This document shows, piece by piece, positions 9,441 through 18,239 of a stretch of DNA of 32,411 nt. The notes beneath the pieces were generated by a model. The model had not been told where the DNA came from. It worked only from the letters and a program-made list of their open reading frames with translations, and did not search any database. Position numbers and translations under genes: made by a program. Position 1 is the first letter of the stretch, and each line of letters opens with the position of its first letter. Source of the DNA: Bacteroidia bacterium (GTDB lineage: Bacteria; Bacteroidota; Bacteroidia; AKYH767-A; 2013-40CM-41-45); the NCBI GenBank assembly GCA_020852075.1, contig JADZBN010000044.1, forward strand, positions 1 to 32,411, given 5' to 3'.

Positions 9441-9878
9441 TCAGCGTATCAGGGTAACAGATCCTGTCTTTTCATGGCCCGGAAAGCCGAGGGCAAAAAC
9501 CTGATACACATAGGTTCCTGCCTGCACGGGCTGGCCTTTGTATTTTCCGTCCCACTGTGCCTGTGGGTTCACAGAATCAAACAGTACCGCTCCCCAGCGG
9601 TCGTAGATGTAAAGGTGATAATCCCGTATGCCCTCGCCTTTTACACCAAACGTGTCATTCATTCCGTCGCCATTGGGAGTGAAGGCATTGGGAATATAAA
9701 TTCTGAGCGGAGGAATGACCTCGGCATAATTGGAGGTGCTGGTGATCTGGTTGTCTCCCTGTTTATAGGCAGTAACCCTGTATACCTTGTTGGGTAATAT
9801 ATCCTGCGCGGAAGCCCTGATCCCCAGGGAAAGCATCCATGCTGACAGGATGATAAAAATTGCGCTGGTCCGGTTCAT
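9441..9878 (-). CDS. Short secreted protein consisting mainly of a gliding-motility-associated/CHU_C (T9SS type B) sorting domain
   Basis: Signal peptide (MNRTSAIFIILSAWMLSLGIRASAQ), about 30 aa linker, then IYIPNAFTPNGDGMNDTFGVKG...LYIYDRWGAVLFDS...WDGKYKGQPVQAGTYVYQVFA...GSVTLIR. Confidence 0.85.
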   Translation of the reverse strand: MNRTSAIFIILSAWMLSLGIRASAQDILPNKVYRVTAYKQGDNQITSTSNYAEVIPPLRIYIPNAFTPNGDGMNDTFGVKGEGIRDYHLYIYDRWGAVLFDSVNPQAQWDGKYKGQPVQAGTYVYQVFALGFPGHEKTGSVTLIR

Positions 9879-10110
9879 GCAGAAAATCGGGTCTTTATTA
9901 ACTCCTGCAAAATATCCCGGCGTAATGGCTCAGGGGCGGGAAAACAGGCTCTATTCTCTCATTTGTAAGGATTTTTTCATTTTGCGAACCTACGGGGATG
10001 GGAGGGTTTGGGAAATCACACAGAACGCAACAAAATTCAGGCATGAGGAATAATTTGTTTCATTTCATTGTATTTTTGCATCAGCATTCAACCAATAAAT
10101 TTCAATAAAA

Positions 10111-10527
10111 ATGCCTTATCCTGAATACATCTGTGCGCCAATGCGCCAGGAACTGACCAATGTGGGTTTTGAAGAACTGAAAAACCCGCAGGACGTTGAC
10201 CAGACCATACCTAACAGTAAGGGTTCCTTATTACTGGTGCTAAATTCCGTTTGCGGATGTGCGGCCGGAAGTGCCCGTCCCGGAATCCGAATGTCTCTTG
10301 ACAACAATAAGCGTCCTGAAAAGCTTACGACCGTTTTTGCGGGCCAGGACCTTGAGGCCACGGCACAGGCAAGGAAATATACACTTCCCTATCCGCCCTC
10401 CTCTCCCTCGATTGCTCTTTTCAAGGACGGGAAACTTGTACACTTCATAGAGCGCCATAATATTGAAGGCAAGACGCCTGAAATGATTGCCGAAAACCTG
10501 AAACTGGCTTTCGACCAATTCTGCTGA
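10111..10527 (+). CDS. YphP/YqiW (BrxA/BrxB)-type bacilliredoxin
   Basis: 138 aa: MPYPEYICAPMRQELTNVGFEELKNPQDVD...LLLVLNSVCGCAAGSARPG. CGC motif at 10252-10260. Confidence 0.85.
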   Translation: MPYPEYICAPMRQELTNVGFEELKNPQDVDQTIPNSKGSLLLVLNSVCGCAAGSARPGIRMSLDNNKRPEKLTTVFAGQDLEATAQARKYTLPYPPSSPSIALFKDGKLVHFIERHNIEGKTPEMIAENLKLAFDQFC

Positions 10528-10531
10528 TGTA

Positions 10532-11314
10532 TCAGCGGCTGAAATAATCGGGATACCCCGATTTCAGCGGGCTATTCATCGCCTCGTACACTTTATTCTT
10601 TAGTGTATCCAGGTCGGATTCAGTCATTCCGGCGGTTGCCACCGGTTCATGAATAATCACTTTTGAAATACCCGGGTGTCCGGGATGCCTGTTGAAATCA
10701 TCCGGCAGGATACGCCAGTTATTCATAAACGTCACCGGAACCACCGGAACCTGTTTTTCAATAGCAAGCCGGAAGGGTCCATTCTTAAACCGTCCCATGA
10801 CAGGCCCGTTGTGGTGGATGGTCCCTTCAGGAAAAAGTGCGATGCTTATGCCTTTTTCAATATCTGAGGCTGCACGCAGATAGGCCCTGTGGGAATCCAT
10901 TTTGCTTTTTCTGTTTACGGGGATATTCATCCGTTCAAAAAACTTTCTGAAAAGCGGCACCTTTCTTAATTCCGCTTTTCCCATGGTATGAAAATAATTG
11001 GGGAAGGCAATATAAATGAGCAGGATATCCAGGTATGAGGTATGATTCGGGCACAAAACATAGGCCTTGTCATTTTCGATTTTTCCCCGTCTCTCGATCC
11101 GGTAAAAGATCAGGGGAATGAAGAGCATGAAGTGTCCCCACACTTTTTTTAGTTTGAAGACCAGGGGAAACCATTTCTCTCTGGTTAAAAAAATATAGAA
11201 AAGCGGGAAAAATAGAAAAAACGTGACTACGGCATTGATAAAAAAGAAAGACCTCCAGATCCATTGGATGGGTAAGAGAAAGTAAGAAAACGGATTTTTG
11301 GGCTGAATTCTCAT
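10532..11314 (-). CDS. 1-acyl-sn-glycerol-3-phosphate acyltransferase (PlsC-like)
   Basis: 260 aa with NHTSYLD (HX4D) and FPEGT acyltransferase motifs and N-terminal hydrophobic segments. Confidence 0.85.
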   Translation of the reverse strand: MRIQPKNPFSYFLLPIQWIWRSFFFINAVVTFFLFFPLFYIFLTREKWFPLVFKLKKVWGHFMLFIPLIFYRIERRGKIENDKAYVLCPNHTSYLDILLIYIAFPNYFHTMGKAELRKVPLFRKFFERMNIPVNRKSKMDSHRAYLRAASDIEKGISIALFPEGTIHHNGPVMGRFKNGPFRLAIEKQVPVVPVTFMNNWRILPDDFNRHPGHPGISKVIIHEPVATAGMTESDLDTLKNKVYEAMNSPLKSGYPDYFSR

Positions 11315-11538
11315 ATTTCGGAACGCGAAGGTACTAAAAGAGGGAGGACTTCCTACCTGATTCGGTCCGTGTGGAAAATTGGACTCTTTACTCTAATATA
11401 TTGATATTTAGTATATTATCATATAATAAATCCATGTAATAGTACGGAAATCGGGCGAAGGATAATTCAGTATCCTTGTCAAAGTCCCTTTTTTCCTTTG
11501 AATTCCAAGGATTATTGATACTCAACTGCTTAACAGGC

Positions 11539-11568
11539 TTGAAGAGAAGGCAATAATTATTACCTTTG
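11539..11568 (+). promoter_or_regulatory. Bacteroidota-type promoter TTG-N19-TACCTTTG for the DUF177-rpmF-plsX-fabH cluster
   Basis: TTG 11539-11541, 19-nt spacer, TACCTTTG 11561-11568, 25 nt before the ATG at 11594. Confidence 0.7.
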
Positions 11569-11593
11569 TCCCCCATTTTAAGAAAACCGGGAG

Positions 11594-12130
11594 ATGGCTG
11601 GAAAGGGAGATTTTATCGTGAATTTTGGAAGCCTGCCAGTGGGAGAACATGAGTTTGAGTTTCATGTCAGCGATGCGTTCTTTCAACAGTTTGAAAATTC
11701 CATACTTGAAAAAGGGGAAGCAGATATTCTGGTGGTATTGAATAAAAAGGAGGGCCTGATGCTGCTTGATTTTACCATTCAGGGGATGCTGCACCTGCCT
11801 TGTGACAGGTGTCTTCAGGATATTCCGTTTGAGGTGGAAAATTATTTTGAACTGATTCTGAAAGCCGGAATTTTATCCGGTGATGAGGAAACATCCGAAA
11901 CCATCATTTCCATTTCTCCGAAAGAGCATGAAATTGATCTGGCTCCATACATATATGAATTTCTCACGGTGAGTGTGCCACTGCGGAAAATTCATGAGGA
12001 TGCAGACGGAAACCCGACATGTGATCCTGAAGTCCTGAAAGAATTAGAAAAATACGCACCACATGAGGAACAGGGAGAAGAAAATCATGATCCGCGGTGG
12101 GAAATGCTTAAAAAAATCCATCTGAACTGA
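11594..12130 (+). CDS. DUF177 (YceD-like) family protein
   Basis: 178 aa with LPCDRCLQDIPFEVE signature; immediately upstream of rpmF, the usual DUF177 context. Confidence 0.85.
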   Translation: MAGKGDFIVNFGSLPVGEHEFEFHVSDAFFQQFENSILEKGEADILVVLNKKEGLMLLDFTIQGMLHLPCDRCLQDIPFEVENYFELILKAGILSGDEETSETIISISPKEHEIDLAPYIYEFLTVSVPLRKIHEDADGNPTCDPEVLKELEKYAPHEEQGEENHDPRWEMLKKIHLN

Positions 12131-12176
12131 CGGTTCAGTTTTATACGAACACAAATCCTATCAATAGTACACTAAG

Positions 12177-12368
12177 ATGCCGAATCCTAAACACAAACAC
12201 TCAAAATCAAGAAGAGATAAGAGAAGGACACACTGGAAAGCCGAAGTACCAACCGTTGCTACTGATCCTGCTACCGGTCAGCCACATTTATTCCATCGCG
12301 CGCACTGGCATGAAGGAAAACTCTATTACAAGGGCAAGGTGGTGATGGAAAAAGAAAATGCATCCTGA
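12177..12368 (+). CDS. rpmF: 50S ribosomal protein L32
   Basis: [56 protein letters not shown]; between DUF177 and plsX. Confidence 0.95.
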   Translation: MPNPKHKHSKSRRDKRRTHWKAEVPTVATDPATGQPHLFHRAHWHEGKLYYKGKVVMEKENAS

Positions 12369-12483
12369 GGGTAATTAACACCTGGTACATCCCATGCAGT
12401 TGACAACCCATTCCGGGCCATGTCAGGTGCTTTTCCATACTGTGTATTTTTCCTCTTCCGTCATTGCCCTATAACCGGCTCGT

Positions 12484-13440
12484 ATGAGACTTGGAGTTGA
12501 CATTATGGGAGGCGATTTTGCTCCCGAACAAACCACCCTGGGCGCCATTCAGGCTCTGGATGAAATCCCCGAAACAGTAAGGCTGGTATTGATCGGCGAC
12601 AGCAAGGCCATCCTGCCAATACTTGACAGGGAAAATATTTCTCCTGACCGTTTTGATATTGTTCATGCGCCTGAGGTTATCGGCATGAGTGAGCACCCCA
12701 CAAAAGCATTTCAGCAAAAAACCAGGTCCAGCCTTGCGGTAGGTTTTCAACTGCTGAAAGAAGAACAACTGGATGCATTTTCATCCGCAGGTAATACCGG
12801 CGCCATGCTGGTAGGTTCCATGCTGACGGTAAAGGCGATTCCGGGAATCCTCAGGCCGGCCATTGCATCACTGCTGCCAAAAGAAAAAGGCGGCTGGGGA
12901 CTCATTCTCGATGTGGGAGTGAATTCCGACTGTAAACCCGAAGTCCTGCTGCAGTTTGCATTGCTTGGCTCCGTATATGCAAGACATATTCTCCACCTGG
13001 AAAATCCCAGGGTAGCCCTGATGAGTATCGGAGAGGAGGAGGAGAAAGGGAATCTTCTGGTGAAGGAAACCCATCAGATGTTAAAGGAATCAAAAGAAAT
13101 TCGTTTTACAGGAAATGTTGAAGGACGGGATCTCTTTAATGATAAAGCAGATGTAATAGTGTGTGACGGATTTACCGGGAACGTGATTCTCAAGGAAGCC
13201 GAATCATTTTATTATCTGATTCGCAAACGAGGAATCCGGGATCCCTATTTTGACAGGTTTGATTACGAAGATTACGGCGGTACTCCCATCCTGGGAGTAA
13301 ACTCCACGGTCATTATCGCACACGGAATCAGCAGGGCAAAAGCTATAAAGAATATGATCCTCCAGAGCAGGGAGGTGGCAGAGGCTCAACTAAGCAAAAA
13401 AATCATGCAGGCGCTTAGCAGTGAAATTGTGGGGAGTTGA
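12484..13440 (+). CDS. plsX: Phosphate acyltransferase PlsX
   Basis: MRLGVDIMGGDFAPEQTTLGAIQAL...SAGNTGAMLVGS...VIVCDGFTGNVILKEAE...GVNSTVIIAHGIS. Confidence 0.96.
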   Translation: MRLGVDIMGGDFAPEQTTLGAIQALDEIPETVRLVLIGDSKAILPILDRENISPDRFDIVHAPEVIGMSEHPTKAFQQKTRSSLAVGFQLLKEEQLDAFSSAGNTGAMLVGSMLTVKAIPGILRPAIASLLPKEKGGWGLILDVGVNSDCKPEVLLQFALLGSVYARHILHLENPRVALMSIGEEEEKGNLLVKETHQMLKESKEIRFTGNVEGRDLFNDKADVIVCDGFTGNVILKEAESFYYLIRKRGIRDPYFDRFDYEDYGGTPILGVNSTVIIAHGISRAKAIKNMILQSREVAEAQLSKKIMQALSSEIVGS

Positions 13441-13473
13441 GAATACACTTTACCCCTCATTCAATAGAAAATT

Positions 13474-14463
13474 ATGGGAAACGTAAAAGCAGCAATAACT
13501 TCCGTTGGCGGATATGTTCCGGACTTTGTCCTTAGTAACGGGGATCTCGAAAAAATGGTTGAGACTACCGATGAGTGGATTACAACCCGGACCGGGATCA
13601 AGGAGCGCCGTATTCTGAAAGGAGAAAGAAAAGGCACTTCCGATCTGGCAGCCCCTGCTGTTCTTGAACTTTGCAAAAAGCGGGGCATTGATCCTTCCGA
13701 AATTGAATTGCTGATATGCGCCACTACCACACCGGACTACGTATTTCCGGCTACCGCAAATATTATTTGTGAAAAAGTCGGGGCAAAGAATGCTTTTGGT
13801 TTCGACCTCCAGGCAGCCTGCTCAGGCTTTATGTTTGCATTGGTAACAGGCTCTAAATATATCGAGTCCGGTCAGTATAAAAAGGTGGTAGTAGTGGGTG
13901 GCGACAAAATGTCGAGTATAGTCAATTATCAGGACCGGACAACCTGTGTTCTGTTTGGTGATGGTTCGGGAGCCGTATTGCTTGAACCCAACACAGAAGG
14001 TTTTGGTATCCTGGATTCTATCCTCAGGAGCGACGGCAGCGGACTGGAATACCTTCATCAGAAAGCGGGAGGATCTGTGAATCCGCCGTCACACAAAACC
14101 ATTGACCGGCAGGAACATTTTGTATTTCAGGAAGGCCAGCAGGTTTTCAAGTTTGCCGTGACCAAAATGGCAGATGTCTCCGCCGAGATAGTCGAACGTA
14201 ACGGACTGAAAGGCGAAGACATCGCCTGGCTGGTACCTCACCAGGCAAATAAAAGGATCATTGATGCCACTGCGAAAAGGATGGGTATCGGCCGGGAAAA
14301 GGTGATGCTCAATATTGAACGCTACGGCAACACCACCAACGGAACCATTCCCCTTTGTCTTTGGGAATGGGAAAAGAAACTGCGTAAAGGCGATAATCTG
14401 ATCATTGCAGCTTTCGGCGGGGGGTTTACCTGGGGTAGTATCTGGCTGAAATGGGCCATTTAA
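13474..14463 (+). CDS. fabH: 3-oxoacyl-ACP synthase III
   Basis: [15 protein letters not shown]...[16 protein letters not shown]...[13 protein letters not shown]...[14 protein letters not shown]...[13 protein letters not shown]...[10 protein letters not shown]. Confidence 0.96.
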   Translation: MGNVKAAITSVGGYVPDFVLSNGDLEKMVETTDEWITTRTGIKERRILKGERKGTSDLAAPAVLELCKKRGIDPSEIELLICATTTPDYVFPATANIICEKVGAKNAFGFDLQAACSGFMFALVTGSKYIESGQYKKVVVVGGDKMSSIVNYQDRTTCVLFGDGSGAVLLEPNTEGFGILDSILRSDGSGLEYLHQKAGGSVNPPSHKTIDRQEHFVFQEGQQVFKFAVTKMADVSAEIVERNGLKGEDIAWLVPHQANKRIIDATAKRMGIGREKVMLNIERYGNTTNGTIPLCLWEWEKKLRKGDNLIIAAFGGGFTWGSIWLKWAI

Positions 14464-14683
14464 TTGATATGCACATCCATTCTTTTTTTGCCATCCCAAA
14501 TTTAAAGTGGGATTATCTTCGCAGTTTGTCATTGAAATCCTAACCATTTCCACTGATTAACCTGTTTACAGTCATTATTTTCTTTTTTTTCAATGACTCA
14601 TATTGTAAGGTACCATGCTGCTTTTCATAAACCGAAGCAGGGAGCCACAGTTTAACAGCAGATAACCTTTAATTCATATTAGG

Positions 14684-15991
14684 ATGAAAATCACCCTGCG
14701 AATTTTTATAACTGCCATCCTGATTGCTTCCGGAATAGGAGCGTCAGCCCAGATGGACAATCTTGCCAACCTGAGCGCAGAATGGATCAGGACCGGCGCA
14801 CGAAATGCGGCTATGGATGCTACCGATATTGTTGTTTACAATCCCGCAGCCACCTGCAGGCTGAGTGACGGTTTTCACGCACAGATCAGCAACCAGACAC
14901 TGTTCCGCAAGCCAACCCATTCCTATGACCTTGGAATAGGGCAAGGTCAGCATACCTATTCCCAGTATGGATCGGATCCTTTCCTGCCGAATTTTTATGC
15001 TGCCTATAAGAAAAACCGAATGGCGGTCTTTACCGGATTGTATGTAGCCGGCGGCGGGGCAACCATGAACTATCCAACCGGATCCATTACGACCGATCTG
15101 ATCGCCAATCAGGTACTAATGTCAGCCGGCGGGGCCTACGGTGAAATGAGTGATCAGCATCTCAAGGCAACCTCCTATTACATGACCTCAACCCTTGGCG
15201 CGTCTTATGCCGCAAATGATTTTCTTTCTTTCTCGGCAGCCATCCGTTATATCAATGCAAAAAACACTGTAAACGCCGGCATGACGATGACATCCTCTCC
15301 ATTCGACCTGCCCGATGAAACCCTGGAACTGAAAACAGAAGACCATGCCTCAGGAATCAGTGCTGTATTCGGAATAAATATAAATCCTTCGGAAGATCTG
15401 AATCTGTCGCTCAGGTATGAATCCAATACCAGCCTGGAATTTAAAACAAAACAAATCACCGATGACTTTGGTCTTACCACCGACGGGGAACTGCATCACA
15501 GGGATCTTCCTGCTCTTCTTTCGTTTGGTGCCGGTATCAAACTCAACACACACCTGAGGTCGTTCGTTGATTTCAACTATTATTTCCAGACACTTGCAGA
15601 CTGGGGCACTTCAGGAGCTGCTACCCAGAATAAAAAATGGTCATCCATGGCCGGAGACGCCTATACCTTCGGGCTGGGATTCCGCTATGAAATAAATCCG
15701 AAATTCTCAGCAAGCCTTGGTGGCGGTTACACAGACTATGCATACAATGATAAAGACGGTTACTATACCAGTCTCGGAACGTACGAGGTGATACAGGATG
15801 ACAATGTTAACCTCAACACCGGTATCGCGTTCCGTGCCACGCAGCACATCACGGTAAATGCGGGATACATGCATACCTTCTGGGCAAAAGACAATACGGT
15901 AAAAGCCCTGAATGCACAGCCTCTGGATGTTGACGTAAAAATCAATAATTCACTCCATGCCCTTGCTCTTGGTGTAGATTTCGCATTCTGA
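14684..15991 (+). CDS. OmpP1/FadL/TodX-family outer membrane protein
   Basis: 435 aa; signal peptide ending GASAQ, AEWIRTGARNAAMDATDIVVYNPAATCRLSDGFH, GAGIKLNTHLRSFVDFNYYF, C-terminal HALALGVDFAF. Confidence 0.75.
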   Translation: MKITLRIFITAILIASGIGASAQMDNLANLSAEWIRTGARNAAMDATDIVVYNPAATCRLSDGFHAQISNQTLFRKPTHSYDLGIGQGQHTYSQYGSDPFLPNFYAAYKKNRMAVFTGLYVAGGGATMNYPTGSITTDLIANQVLMSAGGAYGEMSDQHLKATSYYMTSTLGASYAANDFLSFSAAIRYINAKNTVNAGMTMTSSPFDLPDETLELKTEDHASGISAVFGININPSEDLNLSLRYESNTSLEFKTKQITDDFGLTTDGELHHRDLPALLSFGAGIKLNTHLRSFVDFNYYFQTLADWGTSGAATQNKKWSSMAGDAYTFGLGFRYEINPKFSASLGGGYTDYAYNDKDGYYTSLGTYEVIQDDNVNLNTGIAFRATQHITVNAGYMHTFWAKDNTVKALNAQPLDVDVKINNSLHALALGVDFAF

Positions 15992-16013
15992 CACAAAAAC
16001 ATTTTTTCCCACA

Positions 16014-16050
16014 CTACGCCTGCCGGAGTATTCCGGCAGGCGTAGGCATT
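16014..16050 (+). terminator. Perfect 14-bp-stem hairpin after the FadL-family gene; probable terminator or dispersed palindromic repeat
   Basis: CTACGCCTGCCGGA (16014-16027) GTAT TCCGGCAGGCGTAG (16032-16045), then GCATTTTTC; 22 nt after the stop codon. Confidence 0.7.
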
Positions 16051-16167
16051 TTTCAGAGGATTTGGCAAGAGGGATACGGCGGATGATGTTTCTCGTAATA
16101 ATCTAAATATCAGTTTATTAGAATTTATTAATGGCAGTTTCTTTGATCCGGCGAAATGCCTTTTATT

Positions 16168-16197
16168 TTGCCTTTTTTGAAATTTCGTGTAGGTTTG
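16168..16197 (+). promoter_or_regulatory. Bacteroidota-type promoter TTG-N19-TAGGTTTG for accBC
   Basis: TTTTG with TTG at 16168-16170, 19-nt spacer, TAGGTTTG 16190-16197, upstream of ATG 16253. Confidence 0.7.
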
Positions 16198-16252
16198 AAT
16201 TCCTTTACCTGCGGGGTCAGTACCAGAAAAAGGGAATCCCAACCCGAAACCT

Positions 16253-16798
16253 ATGAGCAAAAAGAAATCCTCAGATCCCAATCCAAAAAATTCATCCAGT
16301 CCTGTACCCATGAACCTGAAAGAAATTGAAAGTCTGATAAAATTTGTACAGCAAAGTGGCGTCAGTGAAGTCAGCCTGGAGCAAAAAGACTTTAAGATTA
16401 CCATTAAGACCACGCACGGCGCTGCACCTGTAACCATAGCAGCAGTTCCCTCTCCGGTTTCCCCGTTTATTCAGCCGCAGGTTAGTGCCGTTGCGCCTCC
16501 CGCTGCAGCTCCGCCACCGGCTGCATCCGAAAAGCCGGCAGCGAAGGATGAATCCCGCCTGGTCACCATCAAATCTCCTATGATAGGTACATTTTACCGT
16601 TCATCGGGGCCCGACAAGCCTGTGTTTGTAAACGTCGGTGATGAAATTAAATCCGGCAAGGTGCTGTGTATCATTGAGGCCATGAAACTATTTAATGAGA
16701 TTGAATCGGAAGTCTCCGGTAAAATTGTGAAGGTGCTGGTGGACAATGCGTCTCCCGTTGAGTACGATCAGCCGCTTTTCCTGGTGGACCCCAGTTAG
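16253..16798 (+). CDS. accB: Acetyl-CoA carboxylase biotin carboxyl carrier protein
   Basis: [24 protein letters not shown]..., Pro/Ala-rich linker, [15 protein letters not shown], and biotinylation motif [10 protein letters not shown]. Confidence 0.95.
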   Translation: MSKKKSSDPNPKNSSSPVPMNLKEIESLIKFVQQSGVSEVSLEQKDFKITIKTTHGAAPVTIAAVPSPVSPFIQPQVSAVAPPAAAPPPAASEKPAAKDESRLVTIKSPMIGTFYRSSGPDKPVFVNVGDEIKSGKVLCIIEAMKLFNEIESEVSGKIVKVLVDNASPVEYDQPLFLVDPS

Positions 16799-16885
16799 AA
16801 AGCCCTTCCCGATACCGGAACATAAAACAGGCACACAAGTCTGTCCTGAAGAATGACCGGTTCAGATCCAAATGAAAGCCCAAGA

Positions 16886-18226
16886 ATGTTTAAGAAAATC
16901 CTGATAGCCAACCGAGGTGAAATTGCCCTTCGCATCATACGAACCTGTAAGGAGATGGGTATTCATACTGTCGCGGTTTACAGTACGGCAGATAAAGACA
17001 GCCTTCACGTTCGTTTTGCGGATGAAGCCGTCTGCATCGGGCCGCCACCCAGCCGGGACTCTTACCTGAATATCCCCCGTATTATGGCTGCAGCCGAAAT
17101 AACCAATGCAGATGCAATTCATCCGGGATATGGCTTCCTCAGCGAGAACTCAAGATTCAGTGCTATTTGCGCCGAACACGGGGTAAAATTTATCGGAGCA
17201 ACACCGGAACAGATAGATGCCATGGGTGATAAATCCAATGCAAAGGAAACGATGAAAAATGCGGGCGTTCCAACTATTCCCGGAAGTGAAGGGCTGGTGG
17301 GCGACCTCAAGTCGGGCCTTAAAACAGCCAAACACATTGGATATCCTGTCATGCTGAAAGCTACTGCCGGAGGCGGTGGAAAGGGAATGCGCATCATCTG
17401 GAAGCCAGAGGATTTTGAAGACGCCTGGGAATCGGCACGCCATGAGGCCAGTGCTGCTTTTGGAAACGATGGCATGTATCTGGAAAAATATATTGAAGAA
17501 CCGCGACACATTGAAATTCAGATTGCAGGGGACCAGATGGGGAAAGTTTGTCATCTCAGTGAGCGGGATTGTTCCATCCAGCGTCGGCATCAGAAATTGT
17601 TTGAAGAAACTCCCAGTCCGTTCATGACCGCTGAACTACGGGATAAAATGGGTGACGCTGCAGTCAAGGCTGCCACAACCGTAAAATATGAAGGTGTCGG
17701 TACCATTGAATTTCTTGTTGACAAATACAGGAATTTCTATTTCATGGAAATGAATACGAGGATTCAGGTAGAGCACCCCATTACCGAAGAAGTAATCAAT
17801 TACGATCTGATCAAGGAACAAATCAAGATTGCCTCCGGGATCCAGATTACAGGGAAAAATTACTATCCCAATCTTCACGCCATTGAATGCAGGATTAATG
17901 CAGAGGATCCATACAACGGGTTTCGGCCTTCCCCGGGGAAAATCACCACCCTTCACGTTCCGGGAGGCCATGGTGTCAGGGTGGATTCACATATTTATGC
18001 CGGCTATGTGATTCCTTCCAATTACGATTCTATGGTGGCAAAACTGATTACGGTGGCTCAGACGCGTGAGGAGGCCATTAATACCATGGAAAGAGCCTTG
18101 AGTGAATTTGTCGTTGAAGGAGTAAAAACCACCATCCCGTTTCATCAGCAACTCATGCGCAACCCTGATTTTCAAAAGGGAAATTACACAACAAAATTCA
18201 TGGAAACCTTCAAACTTGAGGATTGA
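16886..18226 (+). CDS. accC: Acetyl-CoA carboxylase biotin carboxylase subunit
   Basis: [25 protein letters not shown]...[13 protein letters not shown]...[17 protein letters not shown]. Start set at MFKK rather than the track's 16853. Confidence 0.95.
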   Translation: MFKKILIANRGEIALRIIRTCKEMGIHTVAVYSTADKDSLHVRFADEAVCIGPPPSRDSYLNIPRIMAAAEITNADAIHPGYGFLSENSRFSAICAEHGVKFIGATPEQIDAMGDKSNAKETMKNAGVPTIPGSEGLVGDLKSGLKTAKHIGYPVMLKATAGGGGKGMRIIWKPEDFEDAWESARHEASAAFGNDGMYLEKYIEEPRHIEIQIAGDQMGKVCHLSERDCSIQRRHQKLFEETPSPFMTAELRDKMGDAAVKAATTVKYEGVGTIEFLVDKYRNFYFMEMNTRIQVEHPITEEVINYDLIKEQIKIASGIQITGKNYYPNLHAIECRINAEDPYNGFRPSPGKITTLHVPGGHGVRVDSHIYAGYVIPSNYDSMVAKLITVAQTREEAINTMERALSEFVVEGVKTTIPFHQQLMRNPDFQKGNYTTKFMETFKLED

Positions 18227-18239
18227 AGGCTACGCTGCT

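Noticed and set aside
14493-14513. ATCCCA-N9-TGGGAT dyad between fabH and the FadL-family gene
   Set aside because: Only 6-bp arms in a 220-bp spacer, far from the downstream start; could be chance.
15763-16437. 224-aa minus-strand ORF
   Set aside because: Spans the FadL 3' end, hairpin, accB promoter and accB start on the opposite strand; low-complexity, no domain.
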